A DNA stretch of 10,204 nucleotides from Flavobacteriales bacterium UBA4474 (GTDB lineage: Bacteria > Bacteroidota > Bacteroidia > Flavobacteriales_D > Sanyastnellaceae), in contig DGOE01000019.1 of NCBI GenBank assembly GCA_002389295.1, positions 1 to 10,204 on the forward strand. The letters run 5' to 3'. Made by a program: the position numbers and the translations under genes. The notes beneath the pieces are model-generated. The model made no database searches. It saw nothing but the letters and a program-made list of their open reading frames with translations, and was not told the origin of the DNA. This document shows positions 1 to 7,174 of the stretch, in pieces; within the stretch, counting starts at the first letter, position 1, and every line of letters begins with the position of its first letter.

Positions 1-375
1 TGTATCGGCACCGATGCGATGAGTTTTGATGTCAACTTCGGTCCCTGCGCCATCGAGAAGATCCCCGATGTGTTTACCCCCAATGCCGACGGCGAGAACG
101 ACGCTTTTGAAATCAAGGGCAACGCCATCAGCACGCTGGGGCCTACCGTTTCGGTATACAACCGCTGGGGCACCCTCATCCATTTCGAGCAGGACTACGA
201 AAACACCTGGTCTCCCAACGAGGATGAAGCCGCCGATGGCGCCTATTTCATCACGCTGGACATCAACTCCTATTCCCTGCCTTTGGAGGACATTGAGCAC
301 AATGGGGTGATCACGGCTGTGGGCGAGGGGTTCCGCTACATCGGTTCCCTGGAGATCTTGCGTTCTAGACAGTGA
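1..375 (+). CDS. C-terminal end of a T9SS-exported surface protein with type B (CHU_C) sorting domain; 5' end outside window
   Basis: The reading frame is open from base 1 and gives 124 residues ending in SRQ and a TGA stop. From about residue 17 it matches the gliding-motility-associated CHU_C (type B) C-terminal domain: IEKIPDVFTPNADGENDAF corresponds to the family signature iPn.FTPNgDG.ND.f, and it is followed by VYNRWGTLIH, a Trp in ENTWSP, and DGAYFITLDI. In Bacteroidota this domain sits at the extreme C-terminus of proteins exported by the type IX secretion system and attached to, or released from, the cell surface. The preceding CIGTDAMSFDVNFGPC resembles the end of an Ig-like or PKD-like repeat, so the missing part is probably a large multi-domain adhesin-like protein (inference). 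An internal ATG at position 19 is in frame but is not a plausible start, because the domain continues upstream of it. The function of the full protein cannot be told. A helicase gene begins 4 bp downstream on the same strand. Confidence 0.9.
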   Translation, partial: CIGTDAMSFDVNFGPCAIEKIPDVFTPNADGENDAFEIKGNAISTLGPTVSVYNRWGTLIHFEQDYENTWSPNEDEAADGAYFITLDINSYSLPLEDIEHNGVITAVGEGFRYIGSLEILRSRQ

Positions 376-379
376 AGCC

Positions 380-2299
380 ATGAAGGCGCACCGCGACAGC
401 ATCGCGGAGCTCTCCGCGCTGACCGAAGCGCTGGTGGAGGAACACCGCGCAGAAGAAGCGCGATACCGTTCTATTCTGGAGGGACAGCCCGTGGCGCGCC
501 GGCGCGCCGATGGCCTGTCATGGGCGCCGGTCAACGTGGTGCGCACCGCCTACACCATGGGGGGCAGACCCACCTTGGAAATTGAGGCCGATGCCGGACA
601 GCCGGGCGCCTTCAGGTCGGGTGCTGCCGTGCAGCTGTCGTCCAATGACGACAAAGGGGATGCCGTGACCTTCAGGGGCATTGTGCGGTCGGCGCGCGGA
701 CTGGAAGCAGAGGTCGTATTGGATGGCCACGATTTGCCCGAGCAGGCGACCCATCGGGTGTGGACGCTGGATGCCCGTTTCGACGAACGCAGTTTCCAAG
801 AAATGGCCAAGGCCCTTTCGGAAGTCCTCAACGCAGGAACCGATGGCAAGCCCAGCCGCTTGGCAACATTGAGGGAGGTCTTGCTGGGTTATGCCCGGCC
901 AGAGCCTTCCGAACCAGAGCCGTTTGAACACCCCAGCCTCAACGCCTCGCAATGCGCAGCGGTCGGTCACGCCCTCACGGCGCACGAGGTGACCACTGTG
1001 CATGGTCCGCCCGGGACCGGAAAGACGACCACCTTGGTGCAGCTTGTCAAGTCCTTGGTCCGGCGCGGCGAAAAAGTCATGTGTGCCGCGCCTTCCAACG
1101 CCGCCGTCGACCTGATGGTGGAGCGTTTGGGGGCGGCCGGCCTCAAAGTCGCGCGCATCGGCCACCCCATGCGCATCGACCCGGCCGTGGTCGACCGCTC
1201 CATGGACCGCCTGGTGGAGGCCGATCCCGACTTCAAACAGGTCAAGGCATACCGGAGGCAAGCAGAAGAAGCGGTGCGGGAAGCCGAGAAGAAATTCCGC
1301 TCCTTTGGGTCGGACCAGCGGACGGCGCGCCGGGAGGCGTATGCAGAAGCCCGCGCCCTGCGCAAGGAAGCCAACCAACTGGAGGCTTTTCTCGCAGAGC
1401 GCGCCCTCGACGGCGCAGAGGTCGTGTGCTGCACCTTGGTGGGGGCCGCCGACCGGTTGCTCCGGGACCGAAGGTTTGGAACGCTGGTGCTGGACGAAGC
1501 AGGACAGGCGTTGGAGCCGGCAGCCTGGATCCCCATCCGCTGGGCGCACCGCGTGGTGCTCGCCGGCGATGCGTCCCAGTTGCCGCCAACCGTGAAGCAC
1601 CCTGCCGCCCTCAAGGCCGGCCTCGGGGTCAGTCTGCTGGAAAAGGCCATCGCCCGGGACCGCAACGTGCACTTGCTCGATACGCAGTACCGCATGCATG
1701 CCGACATCATGGCCTTTCCCAATGCGCGCTTCTACGGGGGCAAACTGCAGGCCCACCCGAGCGTAGCGGCTGCGGCCCTCGGCGACCTGCAGCCGCTCAC
1801 CTTTATCGATACCGCAGGGCGGGGGTGGGAGGAGGAGCGCTCCAATCCGGAAGCCGACACCACAGGCCGCTCCCATGCGAGCATTTGCAACCCCGAGGAA
1901 GCCCAATTCACCGTCGACCGCGTCCGTGAACTCCTCGCGGCCCATCCCCAAGCTTCAGTGGGTGTCATCGCGCCCTACCGCGCCCAAGTGACCCTCCTCG
2001 AGGAGCTGCTCCACAGCGATCGCGTGGCAGCCAAAGGGCGCCTCTCCATCCAAACGGTCGACGGGTTCCAAGGCCAGGAGCGCGACATCATGGTCATCGC
2101 CCTCACCCGCTCCAATGCCGAGGGAACGGTGGGCTTTTTGTCCGAATACCGGCGCATGAACGTCGCGATGACGCGGGCGCGCATGCACCTATTGGTCATT
2201 GGCGACAGCGCCACTTTGGGCAACGACAGCTTCTACGCCGCCTTCACGCAGCACTGTGAAAACGCCGGGGCGTACCGCTCGTGCTGGGAGTGGGCGTAA
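380..2299 (+). CDS. Superfamily 1 DNA/RNA helicase, Upf1/IGHMBP2-like (AAA_11/AAA_12)
   Basis: This 639-residue protein has the full set of Upf1-like SF1 helicase motifs in order: Walker A GPPGTGKTT (209-217), motif II LDEAGQ (371-376), motif III GDASQLPP (396-403), motif IV with LDTQYRMH (433-440), a VGVIAPYRAQ block (527-536), motif V with TVDGFQGQERD (559-569), and motif VI with RRMNVAMTRAR (591-601). Residues about 45-125 look like the 1B beta-barrel, and about 283-345 form a charged Arg/Glu/Ala-rich helical stretch consistent with the stalk/1C coiled insertion of the family. The expected activity is ATP-dependent 5'-to-3' unwinding of DNA or RNA in the cytoplasm. The bacterial physiological role is poorly defined. 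The length is typical of stand-alone bacterial members. The ATG lies 4 bp after the stop of the surface protein, with no clear Shine-Dalgarno sequence (common in Bacteroidota), so cotranscription is possible, though a functional link is not obvious. It ends 21 bp before the convergent DUF4494 gene. Confidence 0.93.
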   Translation: MKAHRDSIAELSALTEALVEEHRAEEARYRSILEGQPVARRRADGLSWAPVNVVRTAYTMGGRPTLEIEADAGQPGAFRSGAAVQLSSNDDKGDAVTFRGIVRSARGLEAEVVLDGHDLPEQATHRVWTLDARFDERSFQEMAKALSEVLNAGTDGKPSRLATLREVLLGYARPEPSEPEPFEHPSLNASQCAAVGHALTAHEVTTVHGPPGTGKTTTLVQLVKSLVRRGEKVMCAAPSNAAVDLMVERLGAAGLKVARIGHPMRIDPAVVDRSMDRLVEADPDFKQVKAYRRQAEEAVREAEKKFRSFGSDQRTARREAYAEARALRKEANQLEAFLAERALDGAEVVCCTLVGAADRLLRDRRFGTLVLDEAGQALEPAAWIPIRWAHRVVLAGDASQLPPTVKHPAALKAGLGVSLLEKAIARDRNVHLLDTQYRMHADIMAFPNARFYGGKLQAHPSVAAAALGDLQPLTFIDTAGRGWEEERSNPEADTTGRSHASICNPEEAQFTVDRVRELLAAHPQASVGVIAPYRAQVTLLEELLHSDRVAAKGRLSIQTVDGFQGQERDIMVIALTRSNAEGTVGFLSEYRRMNVAMTRARMHLLVIGDSATLGNDSFYAAFTQHCENAGAYRSCWEWA

Positions 2300-2320
2300 A
2301 GCCGGGGTAAGAACGCACCG

Positions 2321-2878
2321 TTATCCCACCTCGCCCGTCTCCGGATCCACTCCGGCGGGCACTGCTTCTTCTTCGGGTTTTGCAATCGAAGGGTGGTCGG
2401 CGGGCACGGCCCCGTATCCATCTGCAGCCGTCATGTTCGTTGAGCCTTCCTCACTCTGGGGGTAGATCTCGCTGATTTTGGTGTAGTTGACGGCGGGGAT
2501 CACAAAGCCGATGCCGGAGCCCTTGAGGAATTCCTTGGTCTTGTCAAAGGCGTCTTTGACGTCGTCAGCGGAAAACAAGAAGAACTGGTTGGCCTCCTTT
2601 TCCTTTCCGCTGCGCTCGTCAAAGCTGGTGAGGGCCACTTTGATTTTGAACCACTTGTCGCCGGTGTCCCAGCGCACCACTTCGGCAAAGTTGCTCTTGG
2701 TGATGGACTGGACCTCAAAAGGGCCGGTGCAGACATCGGTGACAATGCCCACCAACCGGGCTTCTGCCTCGGTGTAGGTATAGGCATCGAGCAACAGCTG
2801 GTCGGTGGTCTTTTCTTCGCTTCCGTCGGCGCCGTGGCGCACGTATTTCACCACGCAGGTGAACCAATTTCTGGTCAT
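2321..2878 (-). CDS. DUF4494 family protein
   Basis: This 185-residue soluble protein begins MTRNWFTCVVKYVRHG and contains YTEAEARLVG (about 35-44), VQSITKSNFAEV, KWFKIKVALTSFDE and FFLFSADDVKDAFD. This pattern matches my memory of DUF4494, a small cytoplasmic family found mainly in Bacteroidota whose function is not established. No catalytic motif, signal peptide or membrane segment is visible. The last roughly 40 residues are acidic and Pro/Glu-rich (EEEAVPAGVDPETGEVG) and are probably a disordered tail. The start codon overlaps the stop of the upstream oxidoreductase in an ATGA (2875-2878), so translation is very likely coupled and the two belong to one transcript. The gene converges tail-to-tail with the helicase across a 21-bp gap in which I see no convincing terminator hairpin. 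Confidence 0.85.
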   Translation of the reverse strand: MTRNWFTCVVKYVRHGADGSEEKTTDQLLLDAYTYTEAEARLVGIVTDVCTGPFEVQSITKSNFAEVVRWDTGDKWFKIKVALTSFDERSGKEKEANQFFLFSADDVKDAFDKTKEFLKGSGIGFVIPAVNYTKISEIYPQSEEGSTNMTAADGYGAVPADHPSIAKPEEEAVPAGVDPETGEVG

Positions 2879-3897
2879 GATGTAGGGGTCAATGAGTGTT
2901 CTATGCGCTGCATGACTTCGGTCGCCACGCGCAACGCTGAAAGGCCGTCTTCGAGGGAGACACGGCAGTGTGCCCGTCCCTTACAAGCGGCGTGAAAGTC
3001 GGTCAGTTCTTCGGCGATGGCATTGGTCTCGCCGACTTCGGGCGCTTCGATGTGCAGCCTTCGGGCGGTCCGGCCGGGCACGTCGAGGTACATGCCGTAA
3101 GGGTCGCGCGCGCTTCCTTCGTCCACATCTTCGAGCCGGATGACCTGGGCACTGCGGTTGAGCAAGTCTACCGACAGGTAGGCGTCGGGTTGAAACAGCC
3201 GGACCTTGCGCATGGGCGTGATGCTCACCCGGCTCGCCGTGAGGTTGGCCACGGCACCCGATGAGAACTCCAAGCGGGCGTTGGCGATGTCGACACTGCT
3301 GCCCACGACGGGCACCCCGTTGGCGGCCACGCGCACCACATCGCCCTCGAGGGCGTACAAAGCGAGGTCGATGTCGTGGATCATCAAATCCAGCACCACC
3401 GGCACGTCCAGGCCGCGCGGGTTGAAGGGCGCCAGCCTGTGCGCCTCAATAAACCGCGGCGCTTCCAGGTGGGCACGGGCGGCTTCAAATGCGGGATTGA
3501 AGCGCTCTACGTGGCCCACTTGCACCACCCGGCTGGCAGCATCCCGCTGGTGGATGAGCGCCTCGGCTTCTGCGAGGGTGGTGGTAACCGGCTTCTCGAT
3601 AAAGCAATGCACCCCCTTTTTGAGGGCGCGTTCGGCCAGGCCAGCATGGCTGGCCGTGGGGGTGACAATGGCGACGGCGTCCGCGGCGTCCAAAAGTGAG
3701 GCGACAGAGGCAAAGGGAACGGGCGGGGTGCCCCACGCTTCTTTTGTTGCCAGCTGCGCCACAGCCTCAACGGCCGCAGGATCAGGATCGTGAAAACCCA
3801 CGAGCTCCCATCGGTCCGACAGGGACTGCAGGCAACGGAGGTGCACCCGGCCAAGGTGGCCGGCGCCGAGAACACCGATGCGGAGGGGAGAAGACAT
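2875..3897 (-). CDS. Gfo/Idh/MocA family NAD(P)-dependent oxidoreductase
   Basis: I call a 340-residue protein starting at MSSPLRIGVLGAG. It has an N-terminal Rossmann fold with the dinucleotide-binding loop GAGHLG (11-16), the family hallmark EKP (101-103) containing the conserved Lys, then GHVERFNPAF (128-137) and DLMIHDIDLALY (170-181), followed by the alpha/beta substrate domain. The GHVERFNP plus DLMIHDIDL pairing resembles the subgroup that includes UDP-N-acetylglucosamine 3-dehydrogenase-like enzymes of amino-sugar or lipid A metabolism, but the neighbours give no such context and the substrate is unknown. The frame extends 45 codons further upstream to an ATG at 4032. That extension would overlap the divergent pcm gene, and its sequence (basic, Cys/Gly-rich) does not look like a family N-terminus, so the start at 3897, four residues before the first beta strand, is preferred. 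Its TGA overlaps the ATG of the DUF4494 gene by 4 bp, giving a two-gene operon. Confidence 0.92.
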   Translation of the reverse strand: MSSPLRIGVLGAGHLGRVHLRCLQSLSDRWELVGFHDPDPAAVEAVAQLATKEAWGTPPVPFASVASLLDAADAVAIVTPTASHAGLAERALKKGVHCFIEKPVTTTLAEAEALIHQRDAASRVVQVGHVERFNPAFEAARAHLEAPRFIEAHRLAPFNPRGLDVPVVLDLMIHDIDLALYALEGDVVRVAANGVPVVGSSVDIANARLEFSSGAVANLTASRVSITPMRKVRLFQPDAYLSVDLLNRSAQVIRLEDVDEGSARDPYGMYLDVPGRTARRLHIEAPEVGETNAIAEELTDFHAACKGRAHCRVSLEDGLSALRVATEVMQRIEHSLTPTS

Positions 3898-4000
3898 GGG
3901 CAGACGAAGGTACCCGGTCCGCTTCCCACAGGCCGCATGTTGGCAAGGCGTGATTTCCACACCGAATCCCGACCGACCGGTGCGGTACTTTGGTGTACCC
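3898..4000. promoter_or_regulatory. Divergent intergenic region between the oxidoreductase and pcm, with weak promoter-like motifs
   Basis: These 103 bp lie between two divergent start codons and so must carry signals for both genes. On the plus strand TACTTTGG (3986-3993) partly fits the Bacteroidota -7 element TAnnTTTG, 7 bp before the pcm ATG. It sits inside a small inverted repeat, GGTAC (3984-3988) and GTACC (3995-3999). On the minus strand TACCTTCG (3912-3905) fits TAnnTTTG with one mismatch, 7 bp before the oxidoreductase ATG. No properly spaced -33 TTTG was found for either, so these are candidates only. If they are real, both transcripts would have very short leaders. Confidence 0.4.
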
Positions 4001-4687
4001 ATGTCCACTTCAGCAGCCAACCTTACAGACACCTACCGCCACAAAGGCTTGCGCCGCGAACTCTTGGGCAAATTGCGGGAGATGGGCATCGCAGACGAGC
4101 GCGTAATCGATGCGATGGACCGCGTGCCGCGCCACTATTTCATGGACGATGCCTTTGTGCATTTCGCCTACGACAACAAAGCCTTCCGCATTGGCGCCGG
4201 ACAGACCATCAGCCACCCTTATACCGTGGCCCGGCAGACCGAGTTGCTGGACCTGCCCGCTGGGGCCAAGGTCTTGGAAATCGGCACGGGCAGCGGCTAC
4301 CAATGTGCAGTCCTGACGGCCATGGGCTTCAAGGTGCACAGCATCGAGCGCCAGAAGCCCCTGTACGATGTGACCACCCCTTTTCTAAAGAAGCTGGGGT
4401 ACCGTGCCCATTGCTATTACGGGGATGGTTACAAGGGCAAACCGGCCTTTGCGCCATTTGATGGGATCCTGGTCACGTGCGGTGCGCCCTTCATACCGGA
4501 GTCTCTGTTGGGTCAACTGGCCATCGGCGGGCGCCTCATCATTCCTTTGGATGATCCATCGGCAGGGGAGGGGAAGCAGGTGATGACCGAAGTGCGCAGG
4601 GTAGAGGAAGACACCTTTACCAAGCAGACCCACGGCACCTTTGCCTTTGTCCCTATGCTGGTGGCCAGATCCGGGCAGACCGCTTAA
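4001..4687 (+). CDS. pcm: Protein-L-isoaspartate(D-aspartate) O-methyltransferase
   Basis: This 228-residue SAM-dependent methyltransferase transfers a methyl group to the alpha-carboxyl of L-isoaspartyl residues, which starts repair of aged proteins in the cytoplasm. Family landmarks are present: RVPRHYFM (41-48), the substrate-loop signature GAGQTISHPY (65-74), the SAM-binding motif I VLEIGTGSGYQ (91-101), the post-I acidic residue in VHSIER (112-117), GDGYKG (141-146), FDGILVTCGAP (153-163) and the C-terminal GGRLIIPL (176-183). The length is in the usual 200-230 range. The frame is open 41 codons upstream to an ATG at 3878, but that would run into the oxidoreductase gene and adds a non-homologous Arg/Pro-rich leader, so MSTSAANL at 4001 is chosen. 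The stop TAA (4685-4687) interlocks with the TAA of the convergent metalloprotease (4684-4686 read on the minus strand), so the two genes share TTAA. Confidence 0.95.
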   Translation: MSTSAANLTDTYRHKGLRRELLGKLREMGIADERVIDAMDRVPRHYFMDDAFVHFAYDNKAFRIGAGQTISHPYTVARQTELLDLPAGAKVLEIGTGSGYQCAVLTAMGFKVHSIERQKPLYDVTTPFLKKLGYRAHCYYGDGYKGKPAFAPFDGILVTCGAPFIPESLLGQLAIGGRLIIPLDDPSAGEGKQVMTEVRRVEEDTFTKQTHGTFAFVPMLVARSGQTA

Positions 4688-7032
4688 TCGCAGGGCATCC
4701 CAAAACTGGCCAGCACGCCGAGCACGTCCGATACCGTGACGATGCCATCGAAGTCGAGGTCGCCCGGGCATTCGAACAAGTTTGAGACACACTGCTGCAA
4801 AGCGCCGTCCCAGACCGTTCCCGTTCCGCAGGCGTCCTCCCCACAGCAGGTGATGGTGCCGCACGCCGATGGGGCAGGGGGCAAAGGCGGGCACGTCGAC
4901 CCGAATTCGCCCAACGTATTGAGCATGTCCGTCACCGTCACGATCCCATCGTAGTCCACGTCTCCCGGGCACAGCATTTGCATGTTCAAACAGAGCCCTG
5001 TGCCCACATCGTAATAGGTGCCATCCCCACAGGCTGCTTCCCCGCAGGACTCATTGTCGTCGCATATGTCATTGCCATTCAGGTCGGCAGAGCAGTCGCC
5101 GCCGCATACCCCCAAGGCATCGTCAAAGAGGCAGCTCGCGTCATCCAGGGTGGCCGCGGCGTTGTAGTTGCAAGCGGCGGGATCGGTGCAGCCCGGGACA
5201 TCCACGGGGTCGGCGCACAACCCAGGCAACTCCACATCTGCAGTGTAGTTCACGATGCCCGAGGATGCCCAGCCGTTGACGAGTTGCAAGGTCCAGTCTC
5301 CCGTGCCGCTCATCGCCGTACCGCTGAAGTCCACCGAAGCCGTGTAAGTGCCGGGCGTGGAGACGTTCCAATCGCCGGGCCATGAGCCGGCATAGGTGTG
5401 GCCCAAGGAGTAATCGTACCCTCCAATCTCTATGCAGTCTCCCGTGGGGGAACACAGGCCAAGCAACATGTCACCCGGCCAGGATCCACCGCTTTGGGCA
5501 TTGTCAAAAACCAAGGTGATGTTGAGCCCCATCGCGGTGCCAGAGCCATTGAATACGGTGTTTTGGACTCCGGTTCCAGCGAGCGTCGCCGAGATGCCAT
5601 CCATGGTAAGTCCGCCGATGAGGTTGCCATCTGGGCCGCATTCCGAGCAATCGTCTGGGTAGATGCACCCTTCGTTGTTGGGGTCTCCGGGGGCGTAATT
5701 GCACGCGGTGGCATCGCCACAGAACAGGCTGGTGCTCGCAATGACCTGATCGCCGCAGGTGCCGATGCATGAAGCGCCATTGAAAGTGGGGATCAATGCG
5801 TTGTTTTCTACCGTGGGGTGGAATTGCAGCAATTTGCTGCCCCCTGCAATGGCGTGGCAATAGCTCATGATGGTGCCCAACTGGCCCGTGGGGTTGTCGG
5901 TATACCCTGCGCAATCGCCCTCATAACTGCCACAATTGTCAATGGGGCCGCCCGGCCAGCCGCACCAGTGGGTGTGGTTGGCACCGCAGTTGTGTCCCAA
6001 CTCGTGGGACACCACATCGAGGTTCCATGCGTAGGTGTTGATGTTGTAGCTCGTGGTGCTCGAGAGGTTGCCACTCACACCGGCATTGTAGCTGTTGCAC
6101 AGGCCGTTGAGGTAGGCAATGCCGCCGGTGCCGATGTTGGTCCTCATGGTGAGGAAGTGCTTGAGATCCAGCGGAATGCTATTGAAATTGGGGTTGTTGT
6201 TCCACTCGGCATTGAAGGAGCCCAGCAAGCCCCCGCCGTCATTGACCACAGATGCATAGGGGTCTGGAGAAGCCCAAACGTGGATGAACCGGGCCTCCAA
6301 GGTCACCAGATCGTTCAATTCGTTGCGGTAGATCTCGTCCACCGAAGCCAAAATGGCCAATGCCCAATCCACCGCATCGGTGACGTCGGAGCCCAAGGCA
6401 CTGTAGGTGAACTCGTCGATCTCCAGGCCCACCTCCACGCATTCCAACAAGGCGGAGGCGCTCCTTTGGGAACCAGCACCATCAAGGTCCTGAAGCTGGG
6501 CGGCATCTTCCACCCCGCAGGTGAAAATGCGGTCATCCGTAGATGCTGCAGTGGGGAAAAGGGCATGGCTTCCATTGCCCCGGTGGTTGATCTCCCAGCG
6601 CTCGCCTGCCATGGAAAAACTGGCGATCACGTGGTCCTTCATCAGGATCAAGGAGCCGCGGGCATCGCCGCCTTCAAGCGCATATGTGACGAGCCGGGGA
6701 GCGACATCCACCGTGCGGAAACCACCGGCATCGGTCACCGCAATTTCCAATTGCTCAGAGCGGTTTTCAAACTTGCTGAAGCGCAATGTGCGCTCCGTTC
6801 CATCGGGAAAGGGCACCGCCCAAACGAACCGCTCGGGTTGCTTGCTGCGAAAAGCAGCAAAGGCCTCCTGATCGATGATCAAACCGCGGGTATCCTCGGC
6901 ACGCACGGTAGGGACCTGCTCCGCAGTCAAGGTGGTGGGCTCAAAAAACCCGAGCCGATCAGCGCCCATCTGCGCCTCGGCGGAGGGGACGAAAAGAAGG
7001 AGAAAAAGCAGAAAAAACAGAGAATACCGCAT
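4684..7032 (-). CDS. Secreted reprolysin-like (M12B-type) zinc metalloprotease with P-domain-like, Cys-rich and dockerin-like modules
   Basis: This 782-residue exported protease has a clear Sec signal peptide at 1-21 (MRYS, a Leu/Phe-rich core, then PSAEAQ) without a lipobox cysteine. Residues about 22-190 look like a propeptide, and about 195-420 form the catalytic domain. The extended metzincin zinc site HELGHNCGANH (343-353) supplies three His ligands and the catalytic Glu344, and the Met-turn is GTIMSYCH (Met389). A Cys-rich link with ATACNY (441-446) follows, then a jelly-roll segment (about 470-606) resembling the proprotein-convertase P-domain (GDWTLQLVNG, 578-587). Next come one ACNY...ALGVCGG module (613-660) and two dockerin-like calcium loops (690-713, 757-780). 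It ends in PCD, with no T9SS C-terminal domain that I recognise. It probably degrades extracellular protein, but the substrate is unknown. The ACNY/CGVCGG modules and the C-terminal loop pair recur in the giant protein upstream on the same strand. A terminator between them implies a separate promoter. Confidence 0.92.
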   Translation of the reverse strand: MRYSLFFLLFLLLFVPSAEAQMGADRLGFFEPTTLTAEQVPTVRAEDTRGLIIDQEAFAAFRSKQPERFVWAVPFPDGTERTLRFSKFENRSEQLEIAVTDAGGFRTVDVAPRLVTYALEGGDARGSLILMKDHVIASFSMAGERWEINHRGNGSHALFPTAASTDDRIFTCGVEDAAQLQDLDGAGSQRSASALLECVEVGLEIDEFTYSALGSDVTDAVDWALAILASVDEIYRNELNDLVTLEARFIHVWASPDPYASVVNDGGGLLGSFNAEWNNNPNFNSIPLDLKHFLTMRTNIGTGGIAYLNGLCNSYNAGVSGNLSSTTSYNINTYAWNLDVVSHELGHNCGANHTHWCGWPGGPIDNCGSYEGDCAGYTDNPTGQLGTIMSYCHAIAGGSKLLQFHPTVENNALIPTFNGASCIGTCGDQVIASTSLFCGDATACNYAPGDPNNEGCIYPDDCSECGPDGNLIGGLTMDGISATLAGTGVQNTVFNGSGTAMGLNITLVFDNAQSGGSWPGDMLLGLCSPTGDCIEIGGYDYSLGHTYAGSWPGDWNVSTPGTYTASVDFSGTAMSGTGDWTLQLVNGWASSGIVNYTADVELPGLCADPVDVPGCTDPAACNYNAAATLDDASCLFDDALGVCGGDCSADLNGNDICDDNESCGEAACGDGTYYDVGTGLCLNMQMLCPGDVDYDGIVTVTDMLNTLGEFGSTCPPLPPAPSACGTITCCGEDACGTGTVWDGALQQCVSNLFECPGDLDFDGIVTVSDVLGVLASFGMPCD
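4690..5046 (-). repeat. Two-copy C-terminal repeat: CGE..CG.GT..D motif plus dockerin-like calcium loop
   Basis: The metalloprotease tail (residues 663-781) is a tandem duplication. Copy 1 carries CGEAACGDGT, then CPGDVDYDGIVTVTD and LGEFGSTC. Copy 2 carries CGEDACGTGT, then CPGDLDFDGIVTVSD and LASFGMPC. The spacing between equivalent cysteines is 67 residues (663 to 730, 688 to 755), with a Pro-rich linker PPLPPAP between copies. The DxDxDGxVxxxD pattern is the EF-hand/dockerin-type calcium loop followed by a short amphipathic helix. Calcium binding is inferred from the pattern. Confidence 0.8.
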
Positions 7033-7111
7033 GTACTTACAAGCTACTCACAGAACGGCCCTGCTCACCCTCCGCTGACAAATGTCAGCATACGCCGACA
7101 ATTCAAGGGCA
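7033..7111 (-). promoter_or_regulatory. Upstream region of the metalloprotease with a perfect 7-bp dyad and a candidate promoter
   Basis: After the terminator of the upstream gene, 79 bp remain before the protease ATG, so its promoter should be here. On the minus strand a TTG is followed 17 bp later by GACATTTG, which matches five of the six fixed positions of the Bacteroidota -7 element TAnnTTTG. This element lies within a perfect inverted repeat GCTGACA-AA-TGTCAGC (7074-7089 on the plus strand), the arrangement expected of an operator overlapping a promoter. A 7-bp dyad can occur by chance in 10 kb, so this is a suggestion only. Confidence 0.35.
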
Positions 7112-7148
7112 TAAAAAAGGAGGCCCACCCCCAAAGGGGCAGGCCTCC
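7112..7148 (-). terminator. Rho-independent terminator of the giant repeat-protein gene
   Basis: Read on the minus strand, GGAGGCC (7148-7142) pairs with GGCCTCC (7125-7119). The stem extends inward by two G-U wobbles and four G-C pairs to a 4-nt loop, giving a stem of about 13 bp. Six U residues follow immediately (A run at 7113-7118). The wobbles pair only in minus-strand RNA and would be mismatches in plus-strand RNA, and the T-tract lies on the same side, so the orientation is clear. It starts 26 bp after the stop codon at 7175. Confidence 0.88.
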
Positions 7149-7174
7149 CGTTCATCCAAACTGCGGTCCAGTTT

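Noticed and set aside
518..1951. 477-residue antisense open frame across the helicase gene
   Set aside because: It is a shadow of a high-GC coding frame: it has no recognisable motifs, while the opposite strand encodes a complete helicase with all motifs.
2300..2320. Bidirectional terminator between the helicase and DUF4494 genes
   Set aside because: The 21-bp gap contains no stem with a T-tract on either strand.
3878..4000. 41-residue N-terminal extension of pcm (ATG at 3878)
   Set aside because: It overlaps the oxidoreductase start, is Arg/Pro-rich, and is not part of the methyltransferase family's usual length.
3898..4032. 45-residue N-terminal extension of the oxidoreductase (ATG at 4032)
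   Set aside because: It would overlap the 5' end of pcm and adds sequence unlike the family. The Rossmann strand begins right after the ATG at 3897.
4690..5046. Cellulosome-type dockerin attached to a scaffoldin
   Set aside because: The loops resemble dockerins, but no cohesin, scaffoldin or glycoside hydrolase is present in the window, so a true cellulosome assignment is unsupported.
6970..7032. Lipoprotein signal on the metalloprotease
   Set aside because: The signal peptide ends PSAEAQ with no cysteine at the cleavage position, so a standard Sec cleavage is more likely.
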